The notes beneath the pieces are model-generated. The model made no database searches. It saw only the letters and a program-made list of their open reading frames with translations, and was not told the DNA's origin. From Gigaspora rosea (lineage: Eukaryota > Glomeromycota > Glomeromycetes > Diversisporales > Gigasporaceae): a DNA stretch of 64,000 nucleotides. Location of the stretch: the NCBI GenBank assembly GCA_003550325.1, contig QKWP01000417.1:80708-144707 (forward strand), written 5' to 3'. Positions 33,558-44,984 of the stretch are shown here, in pieces (the first letter of the stretch is position 1; the number at the start of each line of letters is the position of its first letter). A program made the translations under genes and the position numbers.

Positions 33558-34620
33558 TTAACTTAAGGTGGCACCAAAACCATTGTAAGAAGCATCGGTA
33601 GAAAGAATAAATATTTCTTTAAAGTTGGGGTAGGCTAATATGAAGACAGTAATGAGTCTAGAATTTAATTCTTCAAAAGCTTTTTGCTGTTTGTCTTGCC
33701 AGTGATAGGGTTCATCTTTTTGCACAAGAGAATTCACAATTGATGAGAAGTTTTGAATAAATTGACGATAGTATCCTGCAAGTTCAAGGAAAGATCGAAG
33801 GGCTGTAAGGTTTTTAGGGAGTTGAATCCATTGGACAGCTTCTACTTTTTGAGAGTTAGGGGCAATACCTTTAGCAGAGATTAGGTGTCCAAGAAAAGGT
33901 AGTTGGTGCATCCAAAAAGGACCCCGAGCTATACATAGATAGGTCACTATTTGCTTTTGCTTATTTTTGACAATTTTTTTGTAGATCTTTTCTATATTTG
34001 GTAATATTAATGCTTATTTTTGACTATTTTCTGTAGATCTTTTCTATTTTTAGTAATATATTAAGATTTTTTAAAATAGTTAGCTGTTCATAGATTGCTC
34101 GGGGTCCTATCCAAAAGGTACACTTTTTTATAATAAGTCTGAGTCCTGCTTGTTTAATTCTATTAAATACTCTTTTTAAATGGGTCAAGTGTTCATCAAA
34201 TGTTTTAGAATAAACAATTGTATCGTTTAAGTACACAACTACAAATTTTCATGCAATTCCTTTATATACATGATCCATCAGTCTTTGGAAAGTTGCAGGA
34301 GCATTGCAAAGACCAAAAAGCATTACATTAAATTCATAAATTCCGTATCGTGTAGTAAAAGCAGTTTTCTCTTTGTCACAGGGGTCCATGGCAATTTGCC
34401 AATATCCACTCGCAAGATCGAGAGTAGAGAACCAAGAGCATCCTGTAAGAGCATTAAGCATTTCATCAATACGAGGCAGAGGGTAAGCATCCTTTTTGGT
34501 AACAGCATTTACTTTTCTGTAGTCTACACAGAATCGTAATTTGCCATTTTTCTTTCGTACTAGAACAACAGGTGAGGTCCAAGGGCTATCAGAGGGTTGA
34601 ATGAGTTTATGCTCTAACAT
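33558..34620 (-). pseudogene. reverse transcriptase, copy 2 (broken, more complete N-terminus)
   Basis: This copy has the full finger start (MLEHKLIQPSDSPWTSPVVL) that copy 1 loses in the gap, followed by the same RT blocks, YLND box, TGA and MITE interruption. Upstream, 34621-34949 reads in frame pieces as the usual RT-leader (LFANDITKLERTNYVTHRIY, PYSVPPNEQEFIQEEIQ). The domain would copy genomic RNA into cDNA but lacks one catalytic aspartate. Confidence 0.88.
33918..34108. mobile_element. 191-bp MITE, AGGACCCCGA ends (copy 2)
   Basis: Identical in position and sequence to the MITE at 30736-30926, within the duplicated segment, with the same ATCCAAAA flanks (33910-33917 and 34109-34116). 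Confidence 0.9.
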
Positions 34621-34949
34621 TCTTTGGATTTCTTCTTGTATAAATTCTTGTTCATTAGGAGGTACAGAATAAGGGCGAGAATGAATAGGGAGTACATCCT
34701 CAGTATAGATTCGGTGAGTAACATAATTGGTTCGTTCTAGCTTAGTTATATCATTCGCAAAGAGGTCTGCAAATTCTTCTAATAATTTCTGAAAAGCTAA
34801 GCCTTGTTCTTTATTAAGTGGTCCAATATTTAAAGAGGTCTAGGTCGATAGAGTATATTCTTTATGTTTAAGAGTAATAATATTTACAGGTCTGGGTATA
34901 AGAGTCTGGTTTGGGTCAACAGGTAGTTTAAGATCCTGCCTAGGATTCT

Positions 34950-36495
34950 CTAAAAATTTTGGCAGAGTGTATCCAAAGCATTAGCCCGTTGGTGAGCATT
35001 TTGGGCTTCTTCTTGTATAAAGCGTAGTAAAGCAGCATTAGTAGTTTCTAAGGTTTCAATTCTTGTTTGTAATTGTCTTATCAGTTGGTCTTGTTGTTGT
35101 ACTTGTTGTTGGAGCTGATAAAACTGGGAGTCATTATCCAATTCCTTAATAGTTTCTTCAGTAGGTGGAGAGTAGATTTCTGGGTCTGGAAGTTTGCAAT
35201 CATCATAGTATTCTTGATTTGCATTCAATTCTTCTTGGTGTTTAACATGTAAACATTCCAGACAAAGATCAACAGGAATGGTAAAGTTTCTTCTAAGTAC
35301 AGCGAGGGCGTACTTCTGGTCATAGTCTGGGTGACTAGTATCAAAGGATTTATCTAGAATTGCTTGTAGAGGGTCAATATCATTTTCTGATAATAGATCT
35401 GATACAGCTTGCAATATGAGTTGCATTTCCTCATAGCTCGAAGGTTGAGTTATACGGTCAGAGGTTAGAGATTCTAAGGCTTGGGAGATAGTCTGGTCAT
35501 TTTCATCTAAGAGGATCTTTGCAAGGCAGTAAATTCTGGTCTGGTTCATTTCATATTTGTGTCCAGCATTCTTTGTTGATTAGTATAACGCTTAATTCGG
35601 GTCCAGAGGTTATAGTTAGGGTTATACTGGATATCTTGGCTAGCCTTGTATGCGTAAAGGTGTTCTAATTCGCAAAACCATAGCTCTTCTCAGAGACTAT
35701 CTAATTGACACATTCTAGGCCTTGTGTCTGACTTATCACATACTTTGCAATTAACAAGCATTCCTCGTCCTTTACCTTGGGTAAAGAAATGGATACTTCT
35801 AGGGTCTTCTCGGTCAAGAGCATAGTGGAAATCATTATAACATCCTGGACAAACCAGTTTCTCTTCAAGAAGTTTAGGTCTATTAGAAACTTTACATTGC
35901 CAACAATGGTGAGTACGGCAAGTGCTATGAGTAGGTAGGTGATTACTATCAACTTGATCAAGAGTGCATCCACACTAATAAACCAAGTTTTGTCTTTTCC
36001 AAGTGGTAAGAAGACACTAGGCTTCAATATGTCCTAATGTACTGCATCTTCTGCAGACATTATTGGGCAATCTCTATATAGATGGTTGGAGTCATGGCAA
36101 GTAGAGCAGGTGGTACGTCTTGGGGCTTGTTTAGGGCATTTAACAGCGATGTGGCCAAATTCTTGGCAACGGTTATATTGGTTGGTAGGGCAATTTGCAA
36201 AAAGATGGTCAGGAGAACCACGATTCCCACAAACACGCTGTTTAGAAGCTTTTCTGCTTTTACGGCGAGAATGATAAGTGGTCCATTCATTTTCTTCTGG
36301 TAAAAGAAATTGGTCTGAGTCTTCTCGTTCAAAAGCATAAGCTTTTCGAGGATATAAGTATTCTGGTTCATAAAGGTCTAATTCATCTGGTGCAGTAATA
36401 GTAGGTTGACTAGATAGAGGTTGGTTGCTTTCATAAGTAGTGGGAATAGTGTGTTTTCTATTTTCCCATTTAAAGGTATAACACCATTTTTCCAA
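34950..36495 (-). pseudogene. Cys-rich zinc-knuckle and coiled-coil region between protease and RT
   Basis: In element order this follows the protease. 36034-36495 has three zinc-binding clusters (CGNRGSPDHLFANC, CQEFGHIAVKC, CSTCHDSNHLYRDC). The next stretch, best read in a frame without Met (about 35690-35965), has four more CxxC-like pairs (CWQC, CPGC, CKVC and a single CRTHHC). 34950-35549 is acidic with a Gln-rich coiled coil (YQLQQQVQQQDQLIRQLQ). Frameshifts near 36500, 36030 and 35690 separate the pieces. Standard Ty3/gypsy polyproteins do not carry such a block here. It may bind element RNA or a host factor; this is inference. Confidence 0.65.
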
Positions 36496-36532
36496 TTATA
36501 GTTTGCTTCAACCTTTTGATTCCAGTCATTGC

Positions 36533-39018
36533 CTAAGAGAAGGGAGTAAGAAGTATATCTACTACTTCCACAGTAAGAGGGATGGTAATATGATCAATTT
36601 TAATCAGCAGGTCCTTTATAATTCCTAAAGGTCGAGTAGAGGTTCCAACTGCAGGAACAATAAGGCTGTTAAAGGCCTTTTCAATAGTCAATCCAAGTTC
36701 CTTGACTGCCTTGTGAGCAATCATGCTGATTAAAGTACCACTATCAATAATAGCTTGGTAGGGTTTATTTTGAAGAGAGATGTTACATTTGACAGGTGTA
36801 GTATATGCAGAGGTTTGAACAAGATTGGCATTTTTGGCTTCCTCATAAAGGTGAGTAGCCAAGGCACCTCGAATAGATGGATTATTGCGCAGTGTTTCCC
36901 ACTTGCTAGCAGTAATAGTGGATGTCTGAGTCTGATTTTGTATGAGATAATTAACATTTTGATGATAAGGAGAAGAAGATCGATTAGAGAAGTTTTGGTA
37001 AAAGTGATAGTTATCATCATTTCGGCTTCTGTAATTATTATCCCTAGATTGGCTCCTAGGACGAGAATTATTACGACTGCGAGAACGGTCTCTGTTATTG
37101 AAATATCGGTCAGAAGAGCAACCATTTCGGTCTCTATTTTGGTTGATATTTCTGCTCCGGTTATTGTTATTATTATTATGACGAAAATTGAATCCTTGTC
37201 GTTGGTCCTGTATTCTACTATTATAATCACGAATAAAATGTCCAGTGCGTCTACAATAATAACAAATAGGAGGCTCTTTCATTTGAGGGGTTTGAGCACA
37301 GTTATCAGCATAATTAACAAAAGAGGTAGGTGTGGTCTGTGTCTGGGCTAAGTTGATACTCAGCTTAGCAATTTGGTCTGTAAGTTGTTGAATAACTTGG
37401 TCAGTATTGGTAGTAGAAGTAGTCATTAGTTTTCCAGTTTTCCAGTGGAGGGCTACTTCAATAGCATTGGCCAAGGTATTAGGTATAGTAGCTTAAACAT
37501 TAACTGTATACTCAGAACGTAAGCCTTGAATAAAAAGTTGTTTAACAAAGTCAGCTAGAAAAACACCAGTTGGGTTCACTTTCTTTTGTAATGTACGAAA
37601 TCAGTTGACATATCCATCCACAGTTTCTGTGGGTCCTTGTTTAATATCAAAAAGCTGTTTTTGCCAGAGGGCCTTTTGCTTAGTAGTATAGAAACGTGCC
37701 TTAAAAAGATGCTGAAAACTTCGGTCCTGGTTACCATCATCATTAAAAGCATTGGGTACTGGATTTAAAGCTTGGTACCAGTCCAGAGCAACACCTTTAA
37801 GATATACAGGAGCGAGTTGGAGTTTCCGTTTAGCACTCTATTTATTAGCAGTAGCGGCTCTCCTAAATTCCTTCAGCCAGTTAGCAGGGTCTTGGGTTCC
37901 GTCACCATAAAAATCTGCGACTGTAATAAAAGTTTTCTCAGAGCCTTGTCCAAGGGCAGCAGCAAGATTAGTTATGGCTTGTGCAGCAGCTCGTAAAGCA
38001 GCGTCTGCCATTGGATTTTCTTTGTTTAGTTGGTTAAAAGGTAAGATAGGGTTTAATTCTTCAACAAGAGGTTGTAAATTTATTTCCTCGAATTGTGGAG
38101 AAGAGTCAGCTCTAACAATAGTAGTATCTTGGTTTTGAATATAATAATCAAGTGGATCAACTAAGTTTTGATTGTTAAGAGGGGTGTGTTAAGTAATGGA
38201 GGTGTGTAGCGTGAAATAACATTTATATCTAAATTAACAGTAGAGTAAAATTCAGTTACAGGAGGAGGTGGAGGAACAGTTGTATAGGCAGGAGAAAAGG
38301 TTTGTTGTATATAACGAAGAAATTGATTTTGTGGAGGAGGAGTAGTTTCTCGAGTATAATGATATGGAATTTCTGAGATAGGTGAAGAAGGAAGTGCAAG
38401 GCTTGGAGGAATTGGTATATAAGTATTAGTAGAAGTACCAACACCAGCGTCAGCTAATTGTTCAGGACCTAAAGTAAATATAGATCTGGGTAAAGAAACA
38501 TCAAAGTTTAATTCAGTTCTTTCTAATTGATTTTGAAAATCGAATAGAAGGTTTTCAGTCCTTAGACGAGTTGGAGCAGGCGTAGAAGGTAAAAGGTCCT
38601 CAATATGAAGATCAAGTAGGGTGGCTTCAAAATTAAGAGGTAAGATAGGTGCAAGAGTATAGGGGGTATGTGCAAGGAGTAGACCAGCAATATTTTCTTT
38701 TGGGTCTAAAAGATCGTTGTTATAGCGGCAACTAAAACCAATATCTTGAGCAGTGGCGCTAGCAGTATTATAATCAGTAGCAGTAACTAAAACACAGTAA
38801 GAGTCGTTTGTCTTTTGTGAATATTGGGTAGCAAAATAATTGTCTCGATATGTTTCCCAAAATCGGCGAAAGGGACAGTATAAATTAGCAACAGGATAAC
38901 AGATGGTACAGGATAAATCAGGATAGTAGACTTGTAAAACGTCTACTGCAAGTAAGGAAGAGTAACTTGTTTCGTGTACTTCAATTTGTTCTAAGTATAG
39001 TTCATATGCTCTATTCAT
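36533..39018 (-). pseudogene. Gag and protease (broken)
   Basis: 38161-39018 is an N-terminal region with a Cys-rich start (CTICYPVANLYCPFRRFW) and a Pro-rich end. A frameshift near 38165 leads into the capsid region, which has a possible alternative start (ATG at 38011, MADAALRAAAQAITN). The capsid shows DPANWLKEFRRAA, LKGVALDWYQAL and FDIKQGPTETVDGY, the retrotransposon Gag pattern, with three in-frame stops. 36533-37474 continues with a knuckle CYYCRRTGHFIRDY (last Cys lost), an Arg/Asn-rich stretch, and an aspartic protease with AIIDSGTLISMIAHK, where the DSG triad is intact. The protein would assemble the particle and process the polyprotein. Confidence 0.85.
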
Positions 39019-39303
39019 ATAGAGAAGTCAGTTCCCAAGTTTCAAGGAAACTAATAAAAGAATAATAAAAAAAATCTCCAAAAATAAAAGGTTAGTAGTA
39101 AGTTGTTAACAAAATTTTAATCCCCAAAATATAGTAAATAGTTAATATTCAAAAAAAAAAAATTCCAAGTAGTAAGAGAATAATAAGAGTGCAATTAAAC
39201 AGCAAGAGAGTTAGTAACAGCCAAAAAAAATAAATAAATTTCTGCCAAAAGTAATAATAAGATTTCCAAATTCTTCAATAATATTCAATAATTTAAATAG
39301 GTT
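39019..39303. other. untranslated leader of the LTR element
   Basis: AT-rich sequence between the Gag start and the primer-binding site; no feature recognised. Confidence 0.5.
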
Positions 39304-39320
39304 TCCGCCAGAAGGCACCA
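39304..39320 (-). promoter_or_regulatory. primer-binding site
   Basis: On the minus strand TGGTGCCTTCTGGCGG begins two bases after the 5' LTR. It starts with TGG, complementary to a tRNA CCA end, and would anneal to the 3' end of a tRNA ending GGCACCA. The tRNA species cannot be named from this sequence. Confidence 0.8.
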
Positions 39321-39322
39321 AA

Positions 39323-39906
39323 TGTTACAGTACCAAAAGCCTTCTTTAATTCTGATAAAGTAACAATCACATGGCTCCTGAGATCCCTTACTTTGGGCAT
39401 GAAGCGGTGTGCAAGAGGGAAGTGTAGTTTTCTTTATATCTGTAAGAAACTATACACTTCTCTATGGCAGTTCGGTATAAAACAACAAGAGATAATAGAC
39501 AGTTTATTAATTTAACAAGAGGGCTATTCCAAGGTGTCTGTTCCTTAGAAATCCCAAGAGTTTATTAATAATAAGAAAGGAGGATAATAATTATAAAAGT
39601 AAGATAAAATACAATGTCTGGATCTATCTAAAACTAAGGGAAATAAAGTGGGTTTATATATCTATTGAGCTAAGCATCGCTAAGTGTCGTTAAGCATCGC
39701 TAAGCGTTATTAAGCATCGCTAAGCGTCGTTAAGTGTCGTTAAGCGTCGCTAAGCATCGTTAAGTGTCGCTAAGCGTCATTGAGTATCATTGCACATCAA
39801 TTTCGCTTATCGCTATTACTAAATACAGTTATTACTAAATTTCCTTATTAAGTTCTAATTTTCTAACTAATTTTTACCAAAATTAACTAAAACCTATTCT
39901 ATAACA
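39323..39906 (-). repeat. 5' LTR (right)
   Basis: 584 bp, TGTTACAGTACC to CTATAACA, with the same 10-bp tandem array (39668-39790) as its partner. Confidence 0.93.
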
Positions 39907-40016
39907 ATATGATAATTTTGTATAAAGCTTTTATTAAAATTAAGTGTATAAAGTTATATTAAAATTTTGAGTCTGGATCTGAGTTATATATATATCCTTC
40001 GGGGTCCTATTATTAC

Positions 40017-40230
40017 TGCTTATGGCCTATCTCTTCTATTAATATTCAGTTTGGAATAGAACAAGGAGAGACCTATTCTCTTTTACTTTGGAAAATTTAG
40101 TATGACCCAGTCCTTACCTTTATCCATCATAAATACTAAAACTATCTACTCAAAATTAACTCACAATCTCCTCTTGATATAATTACTAATACTACTACTA
40201 GTAGTATTTTAATCCCACCATTAGCCTATA
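40017..40230 (+). pseudogene. LINE-2 RT, palm block before YMDD
   Basis: Continuing from 24057, the reading gives AYGL, then after a one-base frameshift FGIEQGETYSLLLWKI, the block just before the catalytic site, and ends PLAY at the MITE edge. The MITE at 40231-40572 separates it from MDDTTWL. Confidence 0.85.
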
Positions 40231-40572
40231 TGGAGTGCTCCGTATTAAAAGGGCCCATTTTTACAATTTTTTGAAAAATGAGTTTTTATTAAATTCATGT
40301 AAATTTTGACATAATTGATATTTTTCAATTATTAATAAAAGTTGATTTGCATAATAAAAAATCAAGATAATTTAAAAAGAAAAATTACATGAGGCTGCGT
40401 AGAGCCAACACGTCACGAGATTATCCGATAGTCACCTGCCTTCTTTAACCAATCAAAATCGTGAAATTTAATTAATCCCGAATCAGTCCGAAAATCAAAA
40501 CAAATGGTTAAACTCAATTATCTCAAAATGAGATAAATGTAAAAATGGGACCTTTTAATACGGAGCACTCCA
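40231..40572. mobile_element. 342-bp TA-flanked MITE inside the RT YMDD box
   Basis: Ends TGGAGTGCTCCGTATTAAAA and its complement, about 32 bp with one mismatch (GGGCCC against GGTCCC). TA on both sides (40229-40230 and 40573-40574) fits Tc1/mariner-type insertion. The interior has no frame. Confidence 0.9.
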
Positions 40573-41415
40573 TATGGATGATACAACATGGCTTTGTGAA
40601 AACCCTACTACTATGCAAAATATCCTTAATGACACATCTGAACTCTATAAAATTAATAATATAGAAGTCAACCCTTCAAAATCTGATCTACTTCATATTT
40701 GATCTAAATCTCATAGATCTCAAACAACTCCTCTTTTATTTAATAATTGTTGCAAATCATAATTTAAAATGAAATCTACATTCTATACTTAACCTGCTAG
40801 CCTTCTAAAACCCATTAATACTTGTTTATTATAATTTTTTTTAAAACTAACCCTAACCCTAAACCCCTAACCCTAAAAAATATACCCCAAAAAAATTTAG
40901 TTTTCAAGATTTTATACTATCATTTCATTTTAATCTGGATTTCATCATGATCTGTCACAATAATTATCCAATTTTACCCAGAAAACCTAATGACGTCATT
41001 AGATATTTAGGTATCTATTTTGATGGAAATGATTCAACCAAACCAACATTTGATACAATTAATAACAAAATTGAAAACTTTATTTGTCTAATTAAATACA
41101 AAAAACTTACACCCTCACAAATTTCATTTATTTTCAACCTTATACTTCAACCATCTATTGAATATCTTCTACAAATATGCATTATTTACAACAATCTTCA
41201 AACTAAACTATCTCGTCTTTTTACTATTCAAACCAAAAAGATGCTTTCTATTGCCAAAAACATTAACAATATAGTTCTTACTAATTCCATAACATTTAAC
41301 TTGCCAACTCTTAACAATTTGATTCAAAAAACAAGTGCTGCTAACATTGAACGTATTTTTAATTCTAGTCCAATTCTTAAAAATATTGGTCTTACACGTA
41401 TTAAAACATGCCTAG
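40573..41415 (+). pseudogene. LINE-2 RT, YMDD to thumb and connector
   Basis: After the MITE the reading gives MDDTTWLCENPTTMQNIL and INNIEVNPSKSDLL. A break follows around 40690-40945 that contains a telomere-like repeat. It then resumes as VIRYLGIYFDGNDSTKP (the conserved FLGIYF-type block) and a helical connector to KTCLA, where the CTAG element begins. The catalytic aspartates are intact in sequence but split by the MITE. Confidence 0.85.
40847..40876 (-). repeat. interstitial CCCTAA telomere-like repeat inside LINE-2
   Basis: TAACCCTAACCCTAAACCCC and a further CTAACCCTA lie between two coding pieces of LINE-2. Confidence 0.7.
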
Positions 41416-42808
41416 CCTAATGTTGTTAGCTGAAATTGTTTTATGCTTGTAGAAATATTTCGACATTTAATATTTAGGCTGCCGAAATATCTAAATATTA
41501 TCGAAATCCTAAATTATGTCGAAATGTCTAAATAATGTCGAAATGTCTAAATAATGTCGAAATGTCTAAATTAAGAAATATATATGAAAAAACATATAGT
41601 AATAGGTTCGCTATCCAAACAAGCTCTAGCGTTCATACTTTAACATCAATACCTCTAGTCTAGGACTAATTATTTGACCCTATACCAATCAACTCAAGCA
41701 TAAACTACTGACCTCTCGGTTCTAAAATTTTCTAAACCCCAAGGTCCTAAACTATATGAAAACACAAGCATAAACAAGATGTCTAATATACGCCTATATA
41801 GCTAAAGAGAATAGGGCGTCATCCTGCATCATCTGTTTCAGGTCCCTGCACTGCTATTGCAGCTGCGGAACTGTATGTAAATATCACGAAGTAGGGATGC
41901 GAATCGATTCTAAAAATCAAAATCGATGATCGAAACCTCAAAATCGTTTTAGAATCGATGATCGAATTCTAAATCTTTATAGTTATTTCTTGTATTGAGT
42001 GGCCCGATTAGATTCTATTTTTATTATTTAATACTGTAAGTTATTAGGTTTTACAAATAATATGAAGCAATGTACAAAGTTTTCTGGCACTTTGCAAAAA
42101 TGTGTGACCTCTGCAGATCATGGTATCATTTAAAATCACGAGAAATCAGCTGATTTTTCAATTTTAAAGATTTCAGATAAAACATAGACGTTTTTGATAA
42201 AAATGATGATCAATAGGGAATTAAAATTTTACTGTGTAAATCACAGGGTCCCACTTTTTTGCAAAATGCTATAATTAAACAGAATTTTCATATTTACAAC
42301 TTTAAAACAAATTATATAAATAATAATACGTATTATTAATAACAAACATAGACATTATAAAATGGCTACGGGTAAGTATAAACTATCAGTTTAAAGTTTA
42401 AATTAAATAATGCGCATTAACAACAAATATAGCTATTAGAAATGGTTAAGTACAAAATATGGGCTTAATATTTTTAATAACATGTGATTTAATAATAAAC
42501 ACCATATTTAAAATTTTAGACATCTAAATAGATAATATAAAACGATTATATACTAATGCTACATACATATATACATATATAATATTTTTATTGTTTATTT
42601 TAATTTAGACATTTAGTCATATAGCATTATATTTAGTCAACTATTTAGACATTTAGTCACATAGTATTTATTTTGTAAACTATTTAGACATTTAGACAAA
42701 TTTAGACTTTTGACATTTCGAAAAAAAATAATGCCATGTCGAAATATATTTAGACACTAATTGCCTAAATAGTTAACTAAATTAAGTATTTCGACTAACA
42801 ACATTAGG
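41416..42808. mobile_element. 1.39-kb TIR element with CTAG duplication
   Basis: Ends CCTAATGTTGTTAGCTGAAA and, in complement, CCTAATGTTGTTAGTCGAAA. Both flanks are CTAG (41412-41415 and 42809-42812), and removing the insert restores the LINE-2 reading KTCLAKVW. Many copies of TGTCTAAATA / TGTCGAAATG occupy both subterminal zones and may be transposase sites. No transposase frame is visible. A 4-bp palindromic target does not by itself assign a superfamily. Confidence 0.85.
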
Positions 42809-42812
42809 CTAG

Positions 42813-43484
42813 CCAAAGTATGGTTTCCCAACCTTACTCAAAGCTTACTTATTTCCCATATTCATAAAACCAAAAACTTTACACTTATCTTTCAACTTTC
42901 ACAATTAGCCAAAAATAATATAGTATTAAATCTTTCACTTAATTCTCACCTTCCAGACTTTTTTTCAAATTTACATCTAATTTATGATATACTCCCTTCA
43001 AAACTACAAACTTCTACAATCAATAGTTTGAGAAATAATTGGTTACTATTTATTGAACAAATTACTACCGCAAACAATAAATATATTCTTCCTTGGAATA
43101 ATATTTATTTGCATACTAACAAGCCTGCTAAGGGTCATCAACCTTTATAGTTTTCTAATATTCTTAACTTCATACAAGAGAAAAGAATTATAACTACATG
43201 GCCTCATCTTCACTTATCCTCTATTAACTCCTTTATTAATACAACATACCTTCTTTTTCCTTTATTAACTTCTAATCCTTTTTTACTTATACAAATACAC
43301 TATAATAATAACAATAATATCTTCTTATCACATCAAACCTCTTTATCAAAAACTGCAATATATAATATAAATCCTTCAGATTCAGGCTTTATACAACTAC
43401 TACCCAAAACTTTCACTCTTCAAATACCTTTTCATTATTTAATCTACCCTACAACCAAATTATTAAATCTAATAATCCAATATA
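42813..43484 (+). pseudogene. LINE-2 connector region, copy 1
   Basis: Open pieces read AKVWFPNLTQSLLISHIHKT onward with a TAG near 43148. Same sequence as 44313-44984. The region lies between RT and RNase H; no catalytic motif is expected. Confidence 0.65.
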
Positions 43485-43654
43485 TGGGGAGTGTCAGTAA
43501 AAACCAGGCAAATTGTTTTTAGTAGGTTTTTTTAAAACTTTAAATTAAAATATCCCAGCAACTATTAAACCAAACTTGATAAATTTTTTTTATTTTAATT
43601 CTATAACTAAATAGAATTAAAATAAAAAAATTTTTATCATGTTTGGTTTAATAG
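43485..43654. mobile_element. TA-MITE, truncated copy at contig junction
   Basis: Left end and centre of the MITE described at 44985-45231, cut by the N at 43655. Confidence 0.85.
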
Positions 43655-44312
43655 NTTTCAATTTTAAAGATTTCAGATAAAACATAGACATTTTTGATGA
43701 AAATGATGATCAATAGGGAATTAAAATTTTACTGTGTAAATCACAGGGTCCCACTTTTTTGCAAAATGCTATAATTAAACAGAATTTTCATATTTACAAC
43801 TTTAAAACAAATTATATAAATAATAATACGTATTATTAATAACAAACATAGACATTATAAAATGGCTACGGGTAAGTATAAACTATCAGTTTAAAGTTTA
43901 AATTAAATAATGCGCATTAACAACAAATATAGCTATTAGAAATGGTTAAGTACAAAATATGGGCTTAATATTTTTAATAACATGTGATTTAATAATAAAC
44001 ACCATATTTAAAATTTTAGACATCTAAATAGATAATATAAAACGATTATATACTAATGCTACATACATATATACATATATAATATTTTTATTGTTTATTT
44101 TAATTTAGACATTTAGTCATATAGCATTATATTTAGTCAACTATTTAGACATTTAGTCACATAGTATTTATTTTGTAAACTATTTAGACATTTAGACAAA
44201 TTTAGACTTTTGACATTTCGAAAAAAAATAATGCCATGTCGAAATATATTTAGACACTAATTGCCTAAATAGTTAACTAAATTAAGTATTTCGACTAACA
44301 ACATTAGGCTAG

Positions 44313-44984
44313 CCAAAGTATGGTTTCCCAACCTTACTCAAAGCTTACTTATTTCCCATATTCATAAAACCAAAAACTTTACACTTATCTTTCAACTTTC
44401 ACAATTAGCCAAAAATAATATAGTATTAAATCTTTCACTTAATTCTCACCTTCCAGACTTTTTTTCAAATTTACATCTAATTTATGATATACTCCCTTCA
44501 AAACTACAAACTTCTACAATCAATAGTTTGAGAAATAATTGGTTACTATTTATTGAACAAATTACTACCGCAAACAATAAATATATTCTTCCTTGGAATA
44601 ATATTTATTTGCATACTAACAAGCCTGCTAAGGGTCATCAACCTTTATAGTTTTCTAATATTCTTAACTTCATACAAGAGAAAAGAATTATAACTACATG
44701 GCCTCATCTTCACTTATCCTCTATTAACTCCTTTATTAATACAACATACCTTCTTTTTCCTTTATTAACTTCTAATCCTTTTTTACTTATACAAATACAC
44801 TATAATAATAACAATAATATCTTCTTATCACATCAAACCTCTTTATCAAAAACTGCAATATATAATATAAATCCTTCAGATTCAGGCTTTATACAACTAC
44901 TACCCAAAACTTTCACTCTTCAAATACCTTTTCATTATTTAATCTACCCTACAACCAAATTATTAAATCTAATAATCCAATATA
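44313..44984 (+). pseudogene. LINE-2 connector region, copy 2
   Basis: Identical to 42813-43484 in sequence. The reading continues across the MITE into 45234 as LIIQ/YIQIDCKEILALI. Confidence 0.65.

Larger units (their letters stand above)
27242..39906 (-). mobile_element. Ty3/gypsy-type LTR retrotransposon, degraded
   Basis: The LTRs lie at 27242-27837 and 39323-39906, with TG..CA ends (TGTTATAG / CTATAACA). A 4-bp ATAT lies on both sides (27238-27241 and 39907-39910). In element order (right to left): primer-binding site, Gag, protease, Cys-rich region, RT, RNase H, integrase, C-terminal extension, polypurine tract. RT before integrase places it in Ty3/gypsy. It lies inside the AGGACCC element, about 100 bp from its right end. 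The RT-to-integrase part is present twice around an N gap, probably by misassembly. Confidence 0.92.
24058..40008. mobile_element. TIR element with AGGACCC ends and 8-bp TSD, carrying a nested LTR retrotransposon
   Basis: The left end AGGACCCTGAAGGATACATA and the complement of the right end AGGACCCCGAAGGATATATA match closely for about 35 bp. Flanks are ATCATTAC (24050-24057) and ATTATTAC (40009-40016), an 8-bp duplication with one mismatch. Joining the flanks restores the LINE-2 reading (RQARIIT to AYGL). Without the LTR element the unit is about 3.3 kb, nearly all on the left. No transposase frame is visible, so it is non-autonomous or decayed. An 8-bp duplication fits hAT, P, Merlin or MULE types; I cannot choose between them. 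The small MITEs at 30736, 33918 and 54089 share the terminal motif and duplication length. Confidence 0.8.

Noticed and set aside
28572..34587. Real tandem duplication of the pol region
   Set aside because: The constant offset and the N gap exactly at the junction make a failed contig merge more likely.
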